Positions 44,448 to 53,465 are shown, counted from the stretch's first letter. The stretch is 64,000 nt of DNA from CBFHSF01 sp965658445 (GCA_965658445.1 CBFHSF010000010.1:40561-104560); one strand, 5' to 3'. Made by a program: numbers and translations. The notes: generated by a model not told the origin, from the letters alone.

Positions 44448-45389
44448 CTACAAAATCGGAAGCGTTTTCGATGCGCGGTTGTATTCTTCAATAATTTCTT
44501 TAACGATGTCGGCAGCCGGCTTAACCTCGTGTATCAATCCAGAGATCTGACCGATCTCGAGTTCACCTTCAATCAAATCCCCTTCAAACATACCTTTCTT
44601 AGCTCTGGCCCTTCCCAATATTGCTATCAAATCTTCCTTGGTAGCACCTTTAGAATAGGCCTCTTGTACTTTTTGATAAAAGGGGTTTTTTATTAGACGA
44701 ACGGGTGCGATCTCCTTAAGCGTTAGCATGGTGTCACCTTCTGAGGCTTGTACCACGGCATCTTTGAAGGCACGATGGGCACTACTCTCTTTACTGGCAA
44801 CAAATCGAGAGCCAATCTGAACGGCATCCGCACCCAAAATTTGTGCGGCGAGCATGGCTTTACCAGTGGCAATTCCACCTGCCGCAATCAAAGGGATTTC
44901 CAATACTTCTTTAACCATGGGAATTAAACAAAGCGTGGTAGTTTCATCACGACCGTTGTGACCTCCTGCTTCAAAACCTTCCGCTACAATGGCATCTACC
45001 CCAGCGTCTTGAGCCTTTAGAGCAAATTTTACGGAACTCACTACGTGTACAACCACACAGCCATGCGATTGCAAATACGAAGTCCATGTCTTGGGATTTC
45101 CTGCAGAAGTAAAAACGATGGGAACCTTTTCCTCAACAATGATTTCCATGAGCTGCTCAATGTCTGGATACAGCATGGGGACATTGACAGCAAAAGGCTT
45201 GTCAGTGGCATTCTTACACTTTTGAATGTGCTCCTTGAGAACTTCTGGATACATACTTCCTGCACCAATAATTCCCAAACCGCCTGCATTGCTTACTGCA
45301 GAGGCTAGTTTCCAACCGGAGCACCAAATCATTCCGGCTTGAATCAAAGGATATTCAATGCCGAATAACTCGGTAATTCTATTATTCAT
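44448..45389 (-). CDS. Nitronate monooxygenase / 2-nitropropane dioxygenase-like flavoprotein
   Basis: A 313-residue FMN-binding TIM-barrel protein of the NMO/FabK group. Segments are YPLIQAGMIWCSGWKLASAV, FAVNVPMLYPD, AGVDAIVAEGFEAGGHNGRD (containing the catalytic His region) and the phosphate-binding IAAGGIATGKAMLAA with ADAVQIGSRFVASKES. Members oxidise alkyl nitronates or act as enoyl-ACP reductases, so the substrate is open. Its ATG lies eight bases inside the protease gene, so the two are cotranslated. Confidence 0.86.
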   Translation of the reverse strand: MNNRITELFGIEYPLIQAGMIWCSGWKLASAVSNAGGLGIIGAGSMYPEVLKEHIQKCKNATDKPFAVNVPMLYPDIEQLMEIIVEEKVPIVFTSAGNPKTWTSYLQSHGCVVVHVVSSVKFALKAQDAGVDAIVAEGFEAGGHNGRDETTTLCLIPMVKEVLEIPLIAAGGIATGKAMLAAQILGADAVQIGSRFVASKESSAHRAFKDAVVQASEGDTMLTLKEIAPVRLIKNPFYQKVQEAYSKGATKEDLIAILGRARAKKGMFEGDLIEGELEIGQISGLIHEVKPAADIVKEIIEEYNRASKTLPIL

Positions 45390-47010
45390 GGATTAGCTTT
45401 TGTACTTCTGTTTGTTGGCCTGAAGAAAAGACCATAAAATAAATTCCCTTGGGAAGGTTCGCTGGCATATCCAGCGTATGAGATGGCTGTGCATCTTCTA
45501 CAGTGGATTCCCATAGTGTCTGACCTGCAAAATTTACAAGGGATAAAGACACCTCCTCACCTATCCAGTCTTCGGTCATTTCAAAATTCAAGGAACCTTG
45601 GAATGGATTGGGAAACACACTAATGGTTGGAGTAAATTTAACGTTCTCAGGAACGGAAATCACTTTCTCCAGGGCGGTTGTAAAGTTGGGTATTCCATAG
45701 CCATTTAGAGAATCGGGTGTATTGAAGTTATCCGCACTTTCTCTTACCATTTGTATGATTTCTTGGTTTGTTCTATTGGGGTTGGATTGCCATAAACAGG
45801 CTACCATACCTGCAATAATGGGTGAAGAAAAAGACGTTCCATTTCCAAAACCCGCAAAGCCTCCGTTGTAAACCAAACCAGCGCCAGCACCTAGGGCCAT
45901 TACGTCTGGCTTAATTCTCCCGTCCGCAGAAGGCCCTACACTGCTAAAGCTAGCTCTATTTCCTGAGTTATCTACAGCTCCCATGGTTAAGATGCTATCA
46001 GCATCCGCAGGGCTTGTGATGTATCTCCATGAAGAACCTCCTTCGTTTCCTGCACTAGCACAAACGATAATCCCCTTTCTGGCGGCCCACACAGCACCTT
46101 GGGCAATGATGGTGGTTCTACCGTCCATGTCTTGGTAGGTGTAATTCTCACTGGGATCGTCAAAAACACTGTATCCCAAGCTGGTATTGATTACTTGTGC
46201 TCCTACACTATCTGCATACTCGGCACCAGCCACCCAATTGTCTTCTTCTTTTCGGTTTTCTGCTGTGTCGTTTTCTGTTTTGAGAAGGTAGTAACTAGCC
46301 AAAGGCGCCGTTCCTATGATAGTTCCTTCATCATATCCACCCATGGTGCTCAATACAGACATACCATGAGAACCGATGTCATAGATGTTGGCATTGTTAG
46401 CCACAAAATTCCAAGTACCTAGCACTCTGCCGTTCATGTAGATGGAATCAAAAGCTTGGTAGGAATCGGCACCAAAAAAACCGCCGTCCAAAACCGCAAT
46501 GGTCATTCCTTGGCCTTTATATCCCATGTCGTGAACATGAGCTCCTTTGATTTGATAGATATTGTTTGACGCCACTCCGTAGTTAAATGTCATTTGCTTC
46601 ATATCTGCTTCATCAGCAGGGACATAGTTGGATTCTCTTGTGATCACCAAACTTCTCACAGGTTGAGTTCCCACGACAAATGGCAGATGAGAAATGGCCT
46701 CCAATTCAATGGGGTTATCATAAGACACAGAAACTGCATTAAACCACTTGCTCTTCTCCTCTAAGGTTACCCCAACATTTTCGATACCCTGAACATAGGG
46801 ACTGTAGACCGGCAAATCGGAGAAGTCGATTTCGATTCCCTGAAGTTGTCGGTTGTAAATGGCTTTCGCCGAAAGGTATTTTTCCGGTTGTTGTAAAAGA
46901 GTTTCCGCTTGAGGCCCCTTGTCAGATAGAAAGACCCAAACCTTTCCCGACTGTCCCCAAACCGAAGCACTAATGGCTAATAGCGCCGTGATGAGTACTG
47001 CTTTTTTCAT
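45382..47010 (-). CDS. Secreted subtilisin-like (S8) serine protease with type IX sorting domain
   Basis: A 542-residue exported protease. Signal peptide (AVLITALLAISASVWGQ), propeptide-like region of about 150 residues, and the catalytic triad in order: Asp in MTIAVLDGGFFG, His in DIGSHGMSVLSTMGG, Ser in FGNGTSFSSPIIAGMVA. The last 80 residues (ISVFPNPFQGSLNFEM, GIYFMVFSSGQQTEVQKLI) are a type A T9SS sorting domain, so it is exported to the cell surface or medium. The ATG at 47010 opens the signal peptide; the longer frame was rejected. It overlaps the nitronate monooxygenase start by eight bases. Confidence 0.9.
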   Translation of the reverse strand: MKKAVLITALLAISASVWGQSGKVWVFLSDKGPQAETLLQQPEKYLSAKAIYNRQLQGIEIDFSDLPVYSPYVQGIENVGVTLEEKSKWFNAVSVSYDNPIELEAISHLPFVVGTQPVRSLVITRESNYVPADEADMKQMTFNYGVASNNIYQIKGAHVHDMGYKGQGMTIAVLDGGFFGADSYQAFDSIYMNGRVLGTWNFVANNANIYDIGSHGMSVLSTMGGYDEGTIIGTAPLASYYLLKTENDTAENRKEEDNWVAGAEYADSVGAQVINTSLGYSVFDDPSENYTYQDMDGRTTIIAQGAVWAARKGIIVCASAGNEGGSSWRYITSPADADSILTMGAVDNSGNRASFSSVGPSADGRIKPDVMALGAGAGLVYNGGFAGFGNGTSFSSPIIAGMVACLWQSNPNRTNQEIIQMVRESADNFNTPDSLNGYGIPNFTTALEKVISVPENVKFTPTISVFPNPFQGSLNFEMTEDWIGEEVSLSLVNFAGQTLWESTVEDAQPSHTLDMPANLPKGIYFMVFSSGQQTEVQKLIHE

Positions 47011-47071
47011 GTGTTTTTGTGTTTTTTTGGTGTGACCCAAAAAGTTGAAACCACATGGAATGTATCCTCTC

Positions 47072-48244
47072 CTAAGAAATAATTCCGGACCCCACCAATT
47101 CATCACCCGCATACCAAGCGGCAAACTGACCAGGGCTTATGGCTTTCTGTGATAAATCAAATATAATGTATAAACCGGAATCTACCTTGTGTAGTTCTGC
47201 AGACTGCAGTTTTTGGCGGTATCTGATTCTCACATCATAACGTGCAGATTGATCGGAATCCAAAGCTAAATCCGGACGAACCCAGTGAAGATCTTCGTTT
47301 TTGATAAAGAGACCTTTTCGATAAAGTCCTGGGTGAGACTCCCCTTGTCCGGTGTAGACAATGTTGTTTTCGACGTCGGTGTCAATGATAAACAAAGGTT
47401 CTGGTGTTCCTCCCACCATTAGGCCCTTTCTTTGACCTATGGTAAAGAAATGAGCACCGCGATGCTGTCCTACCACCTTTCCCATTTCCGGAGAATAGTG
47501 AAAGGGCTCTGCTGATCCTGAAAGGTCACCATCAGCAACTACTCGGTCAAATTGAGCTTCTGCCGAAGGAATTTCTATGATGTCTCCAGACTTGGCTTCC
47601 AGTTTCTGCTGTAAAAAGTCTGGCAAACTCACCTTTCCAATAAAACACAATCCCTGAGAATCCTTTTTATCTGCAGTCACCAAATCGAGTTTGGTGGCAA
47701 TATCACGCACTTCGCTCTTTTCCAATTCTCCAATGGGAAAAAGGGCTTTTGACAATTGAAACTGATTCAATTGACACAAAAAGTAGCTTTGATCTTTATT
47801 GTTGTCTACCCCTGAAAGCAGTGAATACATCGTTTTTCCATTGACCTCGCGTTCCGCTTTGCGACAGTAATGACCGGTCGCTACAAAGTCTGCTCCCAGT
47901 TTCATGGCAGCATCCAAGAAGATATCGAACTTAATCTCACGATTACACAAGATATCGGGGTTTGGAGTTCTTCCCGCGCTGTACTCAGCGAACATGTAGT
48001 CCACTATTCGCTCTTTGTATTGCTCCGATAGGTCTAGAACCTGAAAAGGGATTCCCAATTTTTCGGCCACAGCCATAGCGTCATTTGAGTCTTCTATCCA
48101 CGGACATTCATCGTGAAGAATTACGGTATCATCATGCCAATTGCGCATGAACAACCCGATGACCTCATGGCCTTCTTCTTGCAACAAATGAGCAGCTACA
48201 CTAGAATCTACTCCTCCACTTAATCCAATAACAACACGTGCCAT
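47072..48244 (-). CDS. mnmA: tRNA-specific 2-thiouridylase MnmA
   Basis: A 390-residue enzyme that thiolates the wobble uridine of Lys, Glu and Gln tRNAs. The ATP pyrophosphatase loop is IGLSGGVDSSVAAHLL at the N-terminus; the two catalytic Cys lie in NPDILCNREIKFD and DSQGLCFIGKV; the C-terminal part has GQHRGAHFFTIGQRKGL and the beta-barrel end AISPGQFAAWYAGDELVG. Complements MnmE elsewhere in this window, as both act on the same wobble position. It sits between the MORN protein and protease genes, with 40 and 61 base gaps. Confidence 0.96.
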   Translation of the reverse strand: MARVVIGLSGGVDSSVAAHLLQEEGHEVIGLFMRNWHDDTVILHDECPWIEDSNDAMAVAEKLGIPFQVLDLSEQYKERIVDYMFAEYSAGRTPNPDILCNREIKFDIFLDAAMKLGADFVATGHYCRKAEREVNGKTMYSLLSGVDNNKDQSYFLCQLNQFQLSKALFPIGELEKSEVRDIATKLDLVTADKKDSQGLCFIGKVSLPDFLQQKLEAKSGDIIEIPSAEAQFDRVVADGDLSGSAEPFHYSPEMGKVVGQHRGAHFFTIGQRKGLMVGGTPEPLFIIDTDVENNIVYTGQGESHPGLYRKGLFIKNEDLHWVRPDLALDSDQSARYDVRIRYRQKLQSAELHKVDSGLYIIFDLSQKAISPGQFAAWYAGDELVGSGIIS

Positions 48245-48284
48245 TTTCTATCTCCTTTCTCCTATCGTAAACTATCTGTCCAGG

Positions 48285-48992
48285 TTATTTGGGAGCCTCT
48301 TCTACCTTGGGCTTCACCTCATAACCGTTTTTGTACATTACCTTTTTATCAAGGGTCGCTTTGTCCGAGAAATACCAAGCGCCATGTTTAACGCCATTGA
48401 CGTAGGTCCCTTTTGAAATGATCTTTCCACTGTAGTCGTAGATTTCAAAAACCCCGTCATACTTCCCTGCTTTGTAATTGCCCTTAGTCCACGGTTTGCC
48501 CGTGTCGTAATTCTTTCTGTATGGGCCTTCTTTAATCCCATTGACGTAGGTTATGGTCTCCATTACCGATCCGTCACCATAGAGGATTAGGCTTTCTCCG
48601 TTGCGTTCGCCTTCCTTGTAATTTACCACTTCTATGGTCTGACCGATGTCGTTGAAGTACAACCACGTAGAATCTCTTTTTCTGTCTACAAAAAGGCCTT
48701 TGGCTATTAGCCTTTCTTCCTCATCGTACTCCTCGGCAAAACCTACTCCTGTTTTTCCCCTAAAAACGGTTTTTACTCTCACTTTTCCGGAGGGATAGTA
48801 GTGCACAAAGGTCCCTACCTCTACTCCGTGATCAAAGGCTCCCTTGTAGCGGGTGAGGCCATTTTGAAATTTCTTCTCCCACATTCCGTGGCGTCTTCCC
48901 TTACCATCAAAATCATTTTGAGCTTGAAGGGACAGAGAAATAAAGAGTGTACAGAGTAGAGTAGCAACTGTTTTTGACAAGGTTTTTACCAT
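48285..48992 (-). CDS. Secreted MORN-repeat protein
   Basis: A 235-residue protein with a signal peptide (SKTVATLLCTLFISLSLQAQ) and at least six MORN-like units of the type GxxxGxWxxYyxnG: GRRHGMWEKKFQNGLTRYKG, GVEVGTFVHYYPSGKVRVKT, GERNGESLILYGDGSVMETI, GIKEGPYRKNYDTGKPW, GKYDGVFEIYDYSGKIISK, GVKHGAWYF. Families like this are often labelled YwqK antitoxin, but no toxin gene is nearby, so I do not adopt that name. Probably periplasmic; role unknown. The ATG at 48992 is five bases after its promoter box. Confidence 0.82.
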   Translation of the reverse strand: MVKTLSKTVATLLCTLFISLSLQAQNDFDGKGRRHGMWEKKFQNGLTRYKGAFDHGVEVGTFVHYYPSGKVRVKTVFRGKTGVGFAEEYDEEERLIAKGLFVDRKRDSTWLYFNDIGQTIEVVNYKEGERNGESLILYGDGSVMETITYVNGIKEGPYRKNYDTGKPWTKGNYKAGKYDGVFEIYDYSGKIISKGTYVNGVKHGAWYFSDKATLDKKVMYKNGYEVKPKVEEAPK

Positions 48993-48997
48993 GGGTG

Positions 48998-49005
48998 CAA
49001 ATTTA
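48998..49005 (-). promoter_or_regulatory. -7 promoter box of the MORN protein gene, almost leaderless
   Basis: Minus strand TAAATTTG, exact TAnnTTTG, separated from the ATG by five bases (CACCC), so the transcript should start at or next to the start codon. Confidence 0.55.
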
Positions 49006-49112
49006 CAATTTAAACGGGTAATTAAGGGGTCCATTGTAAGGTGCTAAGCCCTTCATCGATTTTTTTTATCAAGTGAAGAACATTCAGCGGCCCGAAATTA
49101 AAAAAACCATCA

Positions 49113-49128
49113 ATTATTGTGTAATAAT
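49113..49128. promoter_or_regulatory. Perfect 16-bp palindrome upstream of the heptose operon
   Basis: ATTATT-GTGT-AATAAT, with perfect six-base arms, 47 bases upstream of the 49175 ATG. A 15/16 copy lies just before the amylase gene at 53502-53517. It may be an operator; the regulator is unknown. Confidence 0.35.
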
Positions 49129-49174
49129 GCCCTCTGAATTGTGGTAGTAAATTGCCTTTTGCGATATTAGCCCC

Positions 49175-51046
49175 ATGGTAAAAAAGGCCCTGATTTTAGC
49201 GGGTGGCAAGGGTACTCGCTTGGCATCCATAGCAAAAGACATTCCCAAGCCCATGGTGGAGCTCGCAGGGAAACCCGTATTGGAACATCAAATCAATTGG
49301 TGTGCAAGAGAAGGTGTAGAAGAGGTTACTCTCATCACCAACCACCTTAGCCAGATCATTGAAGATTACTTTGGAGACGGAAGTCAGCACGGAATTAAAA
49401 TCAAATACTACGTAGAACCCCAACCCCTTGGAACTGTAGGAGGAGTGGCAAATCTTTCGGATCAAATAGACGATACCACCCTTATTCTATACGGAGATGT
49501 TGTTTTTGACATCTCTCTTTCCAAACTCATGGCCTTCCATCAAAACAATGAATCGGAAGCCACTTTGGTAGTCCATCCCAATGACCATCCCTATGACAGC
49601 GACTTGGTAGATACGGATGACGATGGAAGGATTACACATGTCTATCCTAAACCCCACAATGATTTAGACCGCTACAAGAACTTGGTGAATGCTGCTTTGT
49701 ATGTGTTTGAGCCCATCGTGTTCTCGCATTTGGAGAAAAATGTAAAGGCTGATTTTGGCAAGGACATTTTTCCAGCCATTTTTGACAAAGTCAAAATGTT
49801 TGGATACTCAACTCCTGAGTATTTAAAAGACATGGGAACTCCAGACCGTTGGGAAAAAGTATCTTATGATTTACAATCTGGGAAAGTTGCCGCTAGAAAC
49901 CTTGACAAGCCACAGAAAGCCATATTCTTGGACAGAGACGGTGTTCTCAACTGGGACACAGACCTTATCCATAGACCCGAAGATTTCACACTCTACCCCT
50001 ACACCCCTCCCACTCTCCAAAGAATCAATCGAAGCGATTTTCTCTCGGTTATCATTACCAATCAAAGTGTGATTGCTAGAAACCTAACCAACTTGGAAGG
50101 CTTGGCAGAGATTCATAAAAAAATGGAAACGGACTTGGGAGCAGAGGGCGCCTTTGTGGACGATATTTACTTCTGTCCCCATCACCCCGACGGCGGATTC
50201 CCAGGAGAAAACAAGGCCTTTAAAATGGTTTGCGAATGCCGCAAGCCCAAACCAGGGATGATTCTCTGGGCTTCAGAAAAATACAATATCGACCGCTCAC
50301 AGAGCTTTATGATTGGCGATTCGGAAAGAGACATTCTAGCGGGAAGATCCGCGGGCTGTACTACTTTGGCCGTGAGAACTGGTAAGGGATTTGAAGGTGC
50401 TAAGACCAAGCCGGATTACTTCTTTGCCAATTTTGAGGAGGCGGGAAATTTCATTTTAGACGATCCCTATAAAGAGACTGCTGAAGAAATTGTTTCTCAA
50501 GTAGAAAGAAAACCTGGGTATTCAATTTTTATTGGAGGAAACGCTAGATCGGGAAAAACCACGGTGACCTCTCGTTTGGAAATTGAATTAAAAAACAAAG
50601 GCAAATCGGTATTGAGAATTTCTTTGGACGATTGGATTTTGCCAAAAGACCAGAGGAAAACAGAGAATAGCGTTTTGGAAAATTTCCAAAGCGATCGCTT
50701 ACGAAGTGATTTGAAACGAATTCTAGCCGGTGAAATCGTTGAAGCCCCTGGATATTCAACCCACCCTAGTTTCCCACAAACACCGGTTTCATACCAATAT
50801 CAGGGCGAGGACGTTGTTCTAGTGGAAGGAGTTATCGCCTTAGCCATTGAAGAATGGAGAGAACAGGCAGACCTCAAGATTTTCAAAGTTCTTGACGAAG
50901 ACAAACGCAAAGCTCGCTTTGAAGAGTTTTATGCTTGGAAAGGGCTCAAATCTTCTGAAATTGAGGCCCTTTACCAGAGTAGATTTGAAATGGAATATGA
51001 TTTCATTGACAAAGATGATATATTCGCTGATATTCTGATCAAATAA
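49175..51046 (+). CDS. Trifunctional sugar nucleotidyltransferase / HAD phosphatase / P-loop kinase (HddC-GmhB-kinase fusion)
   Basis: A 623-residue soluble fusion. Residues 1-235 are a sugar-phosphate nucleotidyltransferase (LILAGGKGTRLASIAKDIPK, LGTVGGVANL, LILYGDVVFD). Residues about 248-430 are a GmhB-like HAD phosphatase (AIFLDRDGVLN, ITNQSVIAR, MIGDSERDILAG) with the zinc loop CPHHP...CECRKPKPGM intact. Residues about 440-623 form a uridine-kinase-like P-loop domain (IFIGGNARSGKTTVT near 454, LRISLDDWILPKDQR, VVLVEGVIAL). With the two following genes this covers GDP-D-glycero-D-manno-heptose synthesis: phosphatase on the bisphosphate, then GDP transfer. The kinase domain is extra and unexplained. 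It is the first gene of the operon. Confidence 0.87.
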   Translation: MVKKALILAGGKGTRLASIAKDIPKPMVELAGKPVLEHQINWCAREGVEEVTLITNHLSQIIEDYFGDGSQHGIKIKYYVEPQPLGTVGGVANLSDQIDDTTLILYGDVVFDISLSKLMAFHQNNESEATLVVHPNDHPYDSDLVDTDDDGRITHVYPKPHNDLDRYKNLVNAALYVFEPIVFSHLEKNVKADFGKDIFPAIFDKVKMFGYSTPEYLKDMGTPDRWEKVSYDLQSGKVAARNLDKPQKAIFLDRDGVLNWDTDLIHRPEDFTLYPYTPPTLQRINRSDFLSVIITNQSVIARNLTNLEGLAEIHKKMETDLGAEGAFVDDIYFCPHHPDGGFPGENKAFKMVCECRKPKPGMILWASEKYNIDRSQSFMIGDSERDILAGRSAGCTTLAVRTGKGFEGAKTKPDYFFANFEEAGNFILDDPYKETAEEIVSQVERKPGYSIFIGGNARSGKTTVTSRLEIELKNKGKSVLRISLDDWILPKDQRKTENSVLENFQSDRLRSDLKRILAGEIVEAPGYSTHPSFPQTPVSYQYQGEDVVLVEGVIALAIEEWREQADLKIFKVLDEDKRKARFEEFYAWKGLKSSEIEALYQSRFEMEYDFIDKDDIFADILIK

Positions 51047-51049
51047 ATT

Positions 51050-52033
51050 ATGATCATCACAAAGACACCTTTTAGGATTTCATTTGTAGGCGGCGGCTCC
51101 GACTTGGAGGCCTTCTACGCTCAACATACCGGTGCCGTGCTCAGCACGAGTATCAACAAATACATGTACATCTCTTCTCATAAATTTTTTGACAAGAGCA
51201 AGATTAGAACCAAGTACAGCCAAACGGAAACCGTTGACACCGTTGACGAACTCAAACACCCCATATTGAGAACCGTTCTCAACCACTTTGACATCAAAGG
51301 AGGAATTGAAGTGTCGTCTATTGCTGATGTTCCTTCGGGCACGGGAATGGGCTCTAGCTCTTCATTTACGGTGGGTGTTCTTCACAATTTATCAGCAGCG
51401 ACTAACCAGTACTATTCCAAAGATCGATTGGCTAGCGAAGCCTGTAAAGTAGAAATTGACATTCTCAAAGAGCCCATTGGAAAGCAAGATCAGTACGCAG
51501 CTGCCTTTGGAGGCCTCAATACCATTGAGTTTTTGAGCAATGGCCACACGAGAGTAACACCGGTCCAAATGGATCCTATGGCCTACTCTCAACTTCAAGA
51601 CAACCTCCTGATGTTCTATGTAGGAAACCAGCGCAAAGCCTCTGATATCCTTGCGGAACAAAAGAAAAACACGTCTCAAGAAGACAAGTTTACGGCGCTG
51701 AAGAAAATGGTTGGTTTGGTGTATGACCTCAAGGATTCCTTTGTCAACGGAAGAATTGACGACATGGGTGCCATTCTACACGAAAATTGGTTGCTCAAGC
51801 AAGCCTTAGCATCGGGCATTACCAATCCTCAGATTTCTGAGATTTACGAAACGGGATTAGCCAATGGCGCTACAGGAGGAAAGCTCCTTGGTGCAGGTGG
51901 TGGTGGTTTCATGCTGTTCTACTGTCCTAAAGAAAAGCAAAATCAACTTAGAAATGCGCTTTCCCACCTTCAACACTTTGACTTTACCTTTGAACAAGAC
52001 GGTTCAAAATTGATATACTACGGAGACGAATAG
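51050..52033 (+). CDS. hddA: D-glycero-D-manno-heptose 7-phosphate kinase (HddA-like GHMP kinase)
   Basis: A 327-residue GHMP kinase. It begins KTPFRISFVGGGSDLEAFY, the usual sugar-kinase opening; the ATP motif is VPSGTGMGSSSSFTVGVL; the third motif is GGKLLGAGGGGFMLFYC. HddA adds a phosphate to the anomeric carbon of heptose 7-phosphate to form the 1,7-bisphosphate. The context of an isomerase after it and a nucleotidyltransferase/phosphatase before it supports this substrate over galactokinase or mevalonate kinase. It starts three bases after the fusion gene stop. Confidence 0.86.
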   Translation: MIITKTPFRISFVGGGSDLEAFYAQHTGAVLSTSINKYMYISSHKFFDKSKIRTKYSQTETVDTVDELKHPILRTVLNHFDIKGGIEVSSIADVPSGTGMGSSSSFTVGVLHNLSAATNQYYSKDRLASEACKVEIDILKEPIGKQDQYAAAFGGLNTIEFLSNGHTRVTPVQMDPMAYSQLQDNLLMFYVGNQRKASDILAEQKKNTSQEDKFTALKKMVGLVYDLKDSFVNGRIDDMGAILHENWLLKQALASGITNPQISEIYETGLANGATGGKLLGAGGGGFMLFYCPKEKQNQLRNALSHLQHFDFTFEQDGSKLIYYGDE

Positions 52034-52052
52034 ACTCCACAACAACTATAAT

Positions 52053-52661
52053 TTGCACATGAATACCATAGCAAAATACCACAAACTCCTCGTAGACACT
52101 TTAGCGGAAATGGATTTGAGTTCTGTAGAAACGCTCTCTGATGCCTTCTTGGAAACCTATCATGCCGGTGGAAACATTTACACCATGGGAAATGGTGGTT
52201 CGGGTGCCTCGGCAAGTCACGCCGCTGGTGATTTCTTAAAAGGAGCGAGCTATGGATTGGACAAGCGCTTTCGTATGATTTGTCTCAATGACAACCTTCC
52301 CAGTATGATGGCCATTGCCAATGACATTGGATGGGAAGCCATTTTTGTAGAGCCCCTTAAAAACTTCCTAAAACCTGAAGATTTAGTGATTGGTATTTCT
52401 GGATCCGGAAATTCTAAAAACGTCGTAAATGCCATTTCTTACGCCAAAAGTCAAGGAGCTAAAACTGCTGCTTTAACAGGTTTTAAGGGTGGGGAAATTT
52501 CAAAGTCCTCAGACATTTCTGTACACATTCCCGTAATGGATATGGAGGTTACTGAAGACGTTCACATGGCCATCTTTAACATGGTCAAGAAGGACATGAT
52601 GCAAAAGCTAATGGGAGACAATCCCAGCATGGGTTCTGTTTACGACAACAGAATTAAGTAA
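52053..52661 (+). CDS. gmhA: Sedoheptulose 7-phosphate isomerase (SIS domain, GmhA-like)
   Basis: A 202-residue single SIS-domain protein that should convert sedoheptulose 7-phosphate to D-glycero-D-manno-heptose 7-phosphate, the first step of the pathway. The phosphate loop is MGNGGSGASASHAAGDF; the second is GISGSGNSKNVVNAISYA. GmhA-specific acidic and His residues are in ELVxx-like positions that I cannot confirm without alignment, so GmhA versus another SIS isomerase rests partly on operon context. It is 19 bases downstream of hddA. Confidence 0.83.
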   Translation: MHMNTIAKYHKLLVDTLAEMDLSSVETLSDAFLETYHAGGNIYTMGNGGSGASASHAAGDFLKGASYGLDKRFRMICLNDNLPSMMAIANDIGWEAIFVEPLKNFLKPEDLVIGISGSGNSKNVVNAISYAKSQGAKTAALTGFKGGEISKSSDISVHIPVMDMEVTEDVHMAIFNMVKKDMMQKLMGDNPSMGSVYDNRIK

Positions 52662-52676
52662 CTTTCAAAAAAAAAC

Positions 52677-53288
52677 ATGAAGAAGTACAGTTGGTTAATT
52701 TGTTTATTAGCAGCCAGCTGTACACCGGAGTATTCTCCTGAATCAATACCTCCTCCCCCTTCCGAACCCGTTGAAAAATGGACTTCATTTACCATTCTTC
52801 CCGGAGAGCACAACTGTGAAGAATCCACGTTTGTTTTAGCCACATCGGATACGCTTTCTTTCAAGGCAATACTTGATTCTTCAGCCATTTACCTCACCCA
52901 GGATCCAAGTAATCAGTTGGATTGGAACAAACTCTTTGGCTATTCTGACTGCTCCTCCTTTCATCAAAACAACAGCTTCCGTATAGGTTGGCGATGGACC
53001 CCACAGACGGGAATTGAAATAGGTGCTTATTACTACGTGCAGTCTCAAAGGCTATTTGAAACTATAAAAGTGATTCAACCCAATGATACCCTTGATTTGA
53101 ATATCACAAAAGCAGATAGCACTTACGAAGTTTCTGTAAGCGGTATTCACAAATCATACCCCAGAGGTTGTAGTGGAATTCAGCCCAATGCCTATTATCT
53201 GTTTCCCTATTTTGGAGGCGATGAGACGGCCCCAGATACAGTCTCCATTCTCATGTTGTTTGAGACTCCCAAAGACCTCTTTCCTTAG
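52677..53288 (+). CDS. Putative lipoprotein of unknown function
   Basis: A 203-residue protein with a lipoprotein signal (YSWLICLLAASCTPEYSPE) and a Pro-rich stretch after the Cys (SIPPPPSEP). The remainder is beta-rich and carries Cys and aromatic residues (WNKLFGYSDCSSFHQNN). No family recognised. It starts 15 bases after gmhA and may be the last gene of the heptose operon. Its stop overlaps the convergent gene stub by four bases. Confidence 0.7.
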   Translation: MKKYSWLICLLAASCTPEYSPESIPPPPSEPVEKWTSFTILPGEHNCEESTFVLATSDTLSFKAILDSSAIYLTQDPSNQLDWNKLFGYSDCSSFHQNNSFRIGWRWTPQTGIEIGAYYYVQSQRLFETIKVIQPNDTLDLNITKADSTYEVSVSGIHKSYPRGCSGIQPNAYYLFPYFGGDETAPDTVSILMLFETPKDLFP

Positions 53289-53425
53289 AAACTACCTGCG
53301 ATGTGAACTCCATTGGTGTTCACGGTGGTTGACCCCATGTCTACTTGGAAGGTACCAGAATTAGTCTGCACCATCAATCCAAAGCCAGCCAAAAGGGACA
53401 AAATCGATAAATAGCTCTTTTTCAT
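53285..53425 (-). pseudogene. 5' stub of a secreted starch/glucan-binding-type protein
   Basis: A short minus-strand frame of 46 residues with a good signal peptide (SYLSILSLLAGFGLMVQ) followed by TFQVDMGSTTVNTNGVHIAG and a stop. The segment resembles the start of CBM-like domains in secreted Bacteroidota glucan proteins (typically TFQVDM...V...GVHVAGSF and a Trp), so it looks like a gene cut off after the first domain strands. It faces away from the amylase gene, and a regulator operator lies between them. Confidence 0.58.
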
Positions 53426-53448
53426 AAAGAAAGGTTTAATTTTTACTT

Positions 53449-53465
53449 AGTGTAATTATTACATT
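53449..53465. promoter_or_regulatory. Putative NrtR-family operator, amylase site
   Basis: AGTGTAA-TTA-TTACATT, one base away from the perfect 17-bp palindrome found at 58591 and 59519, and sharing the flank CTT. It lies 52 bases before the amylase ATG and 23 bases before the divergent stub. Confidence 0.6.
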
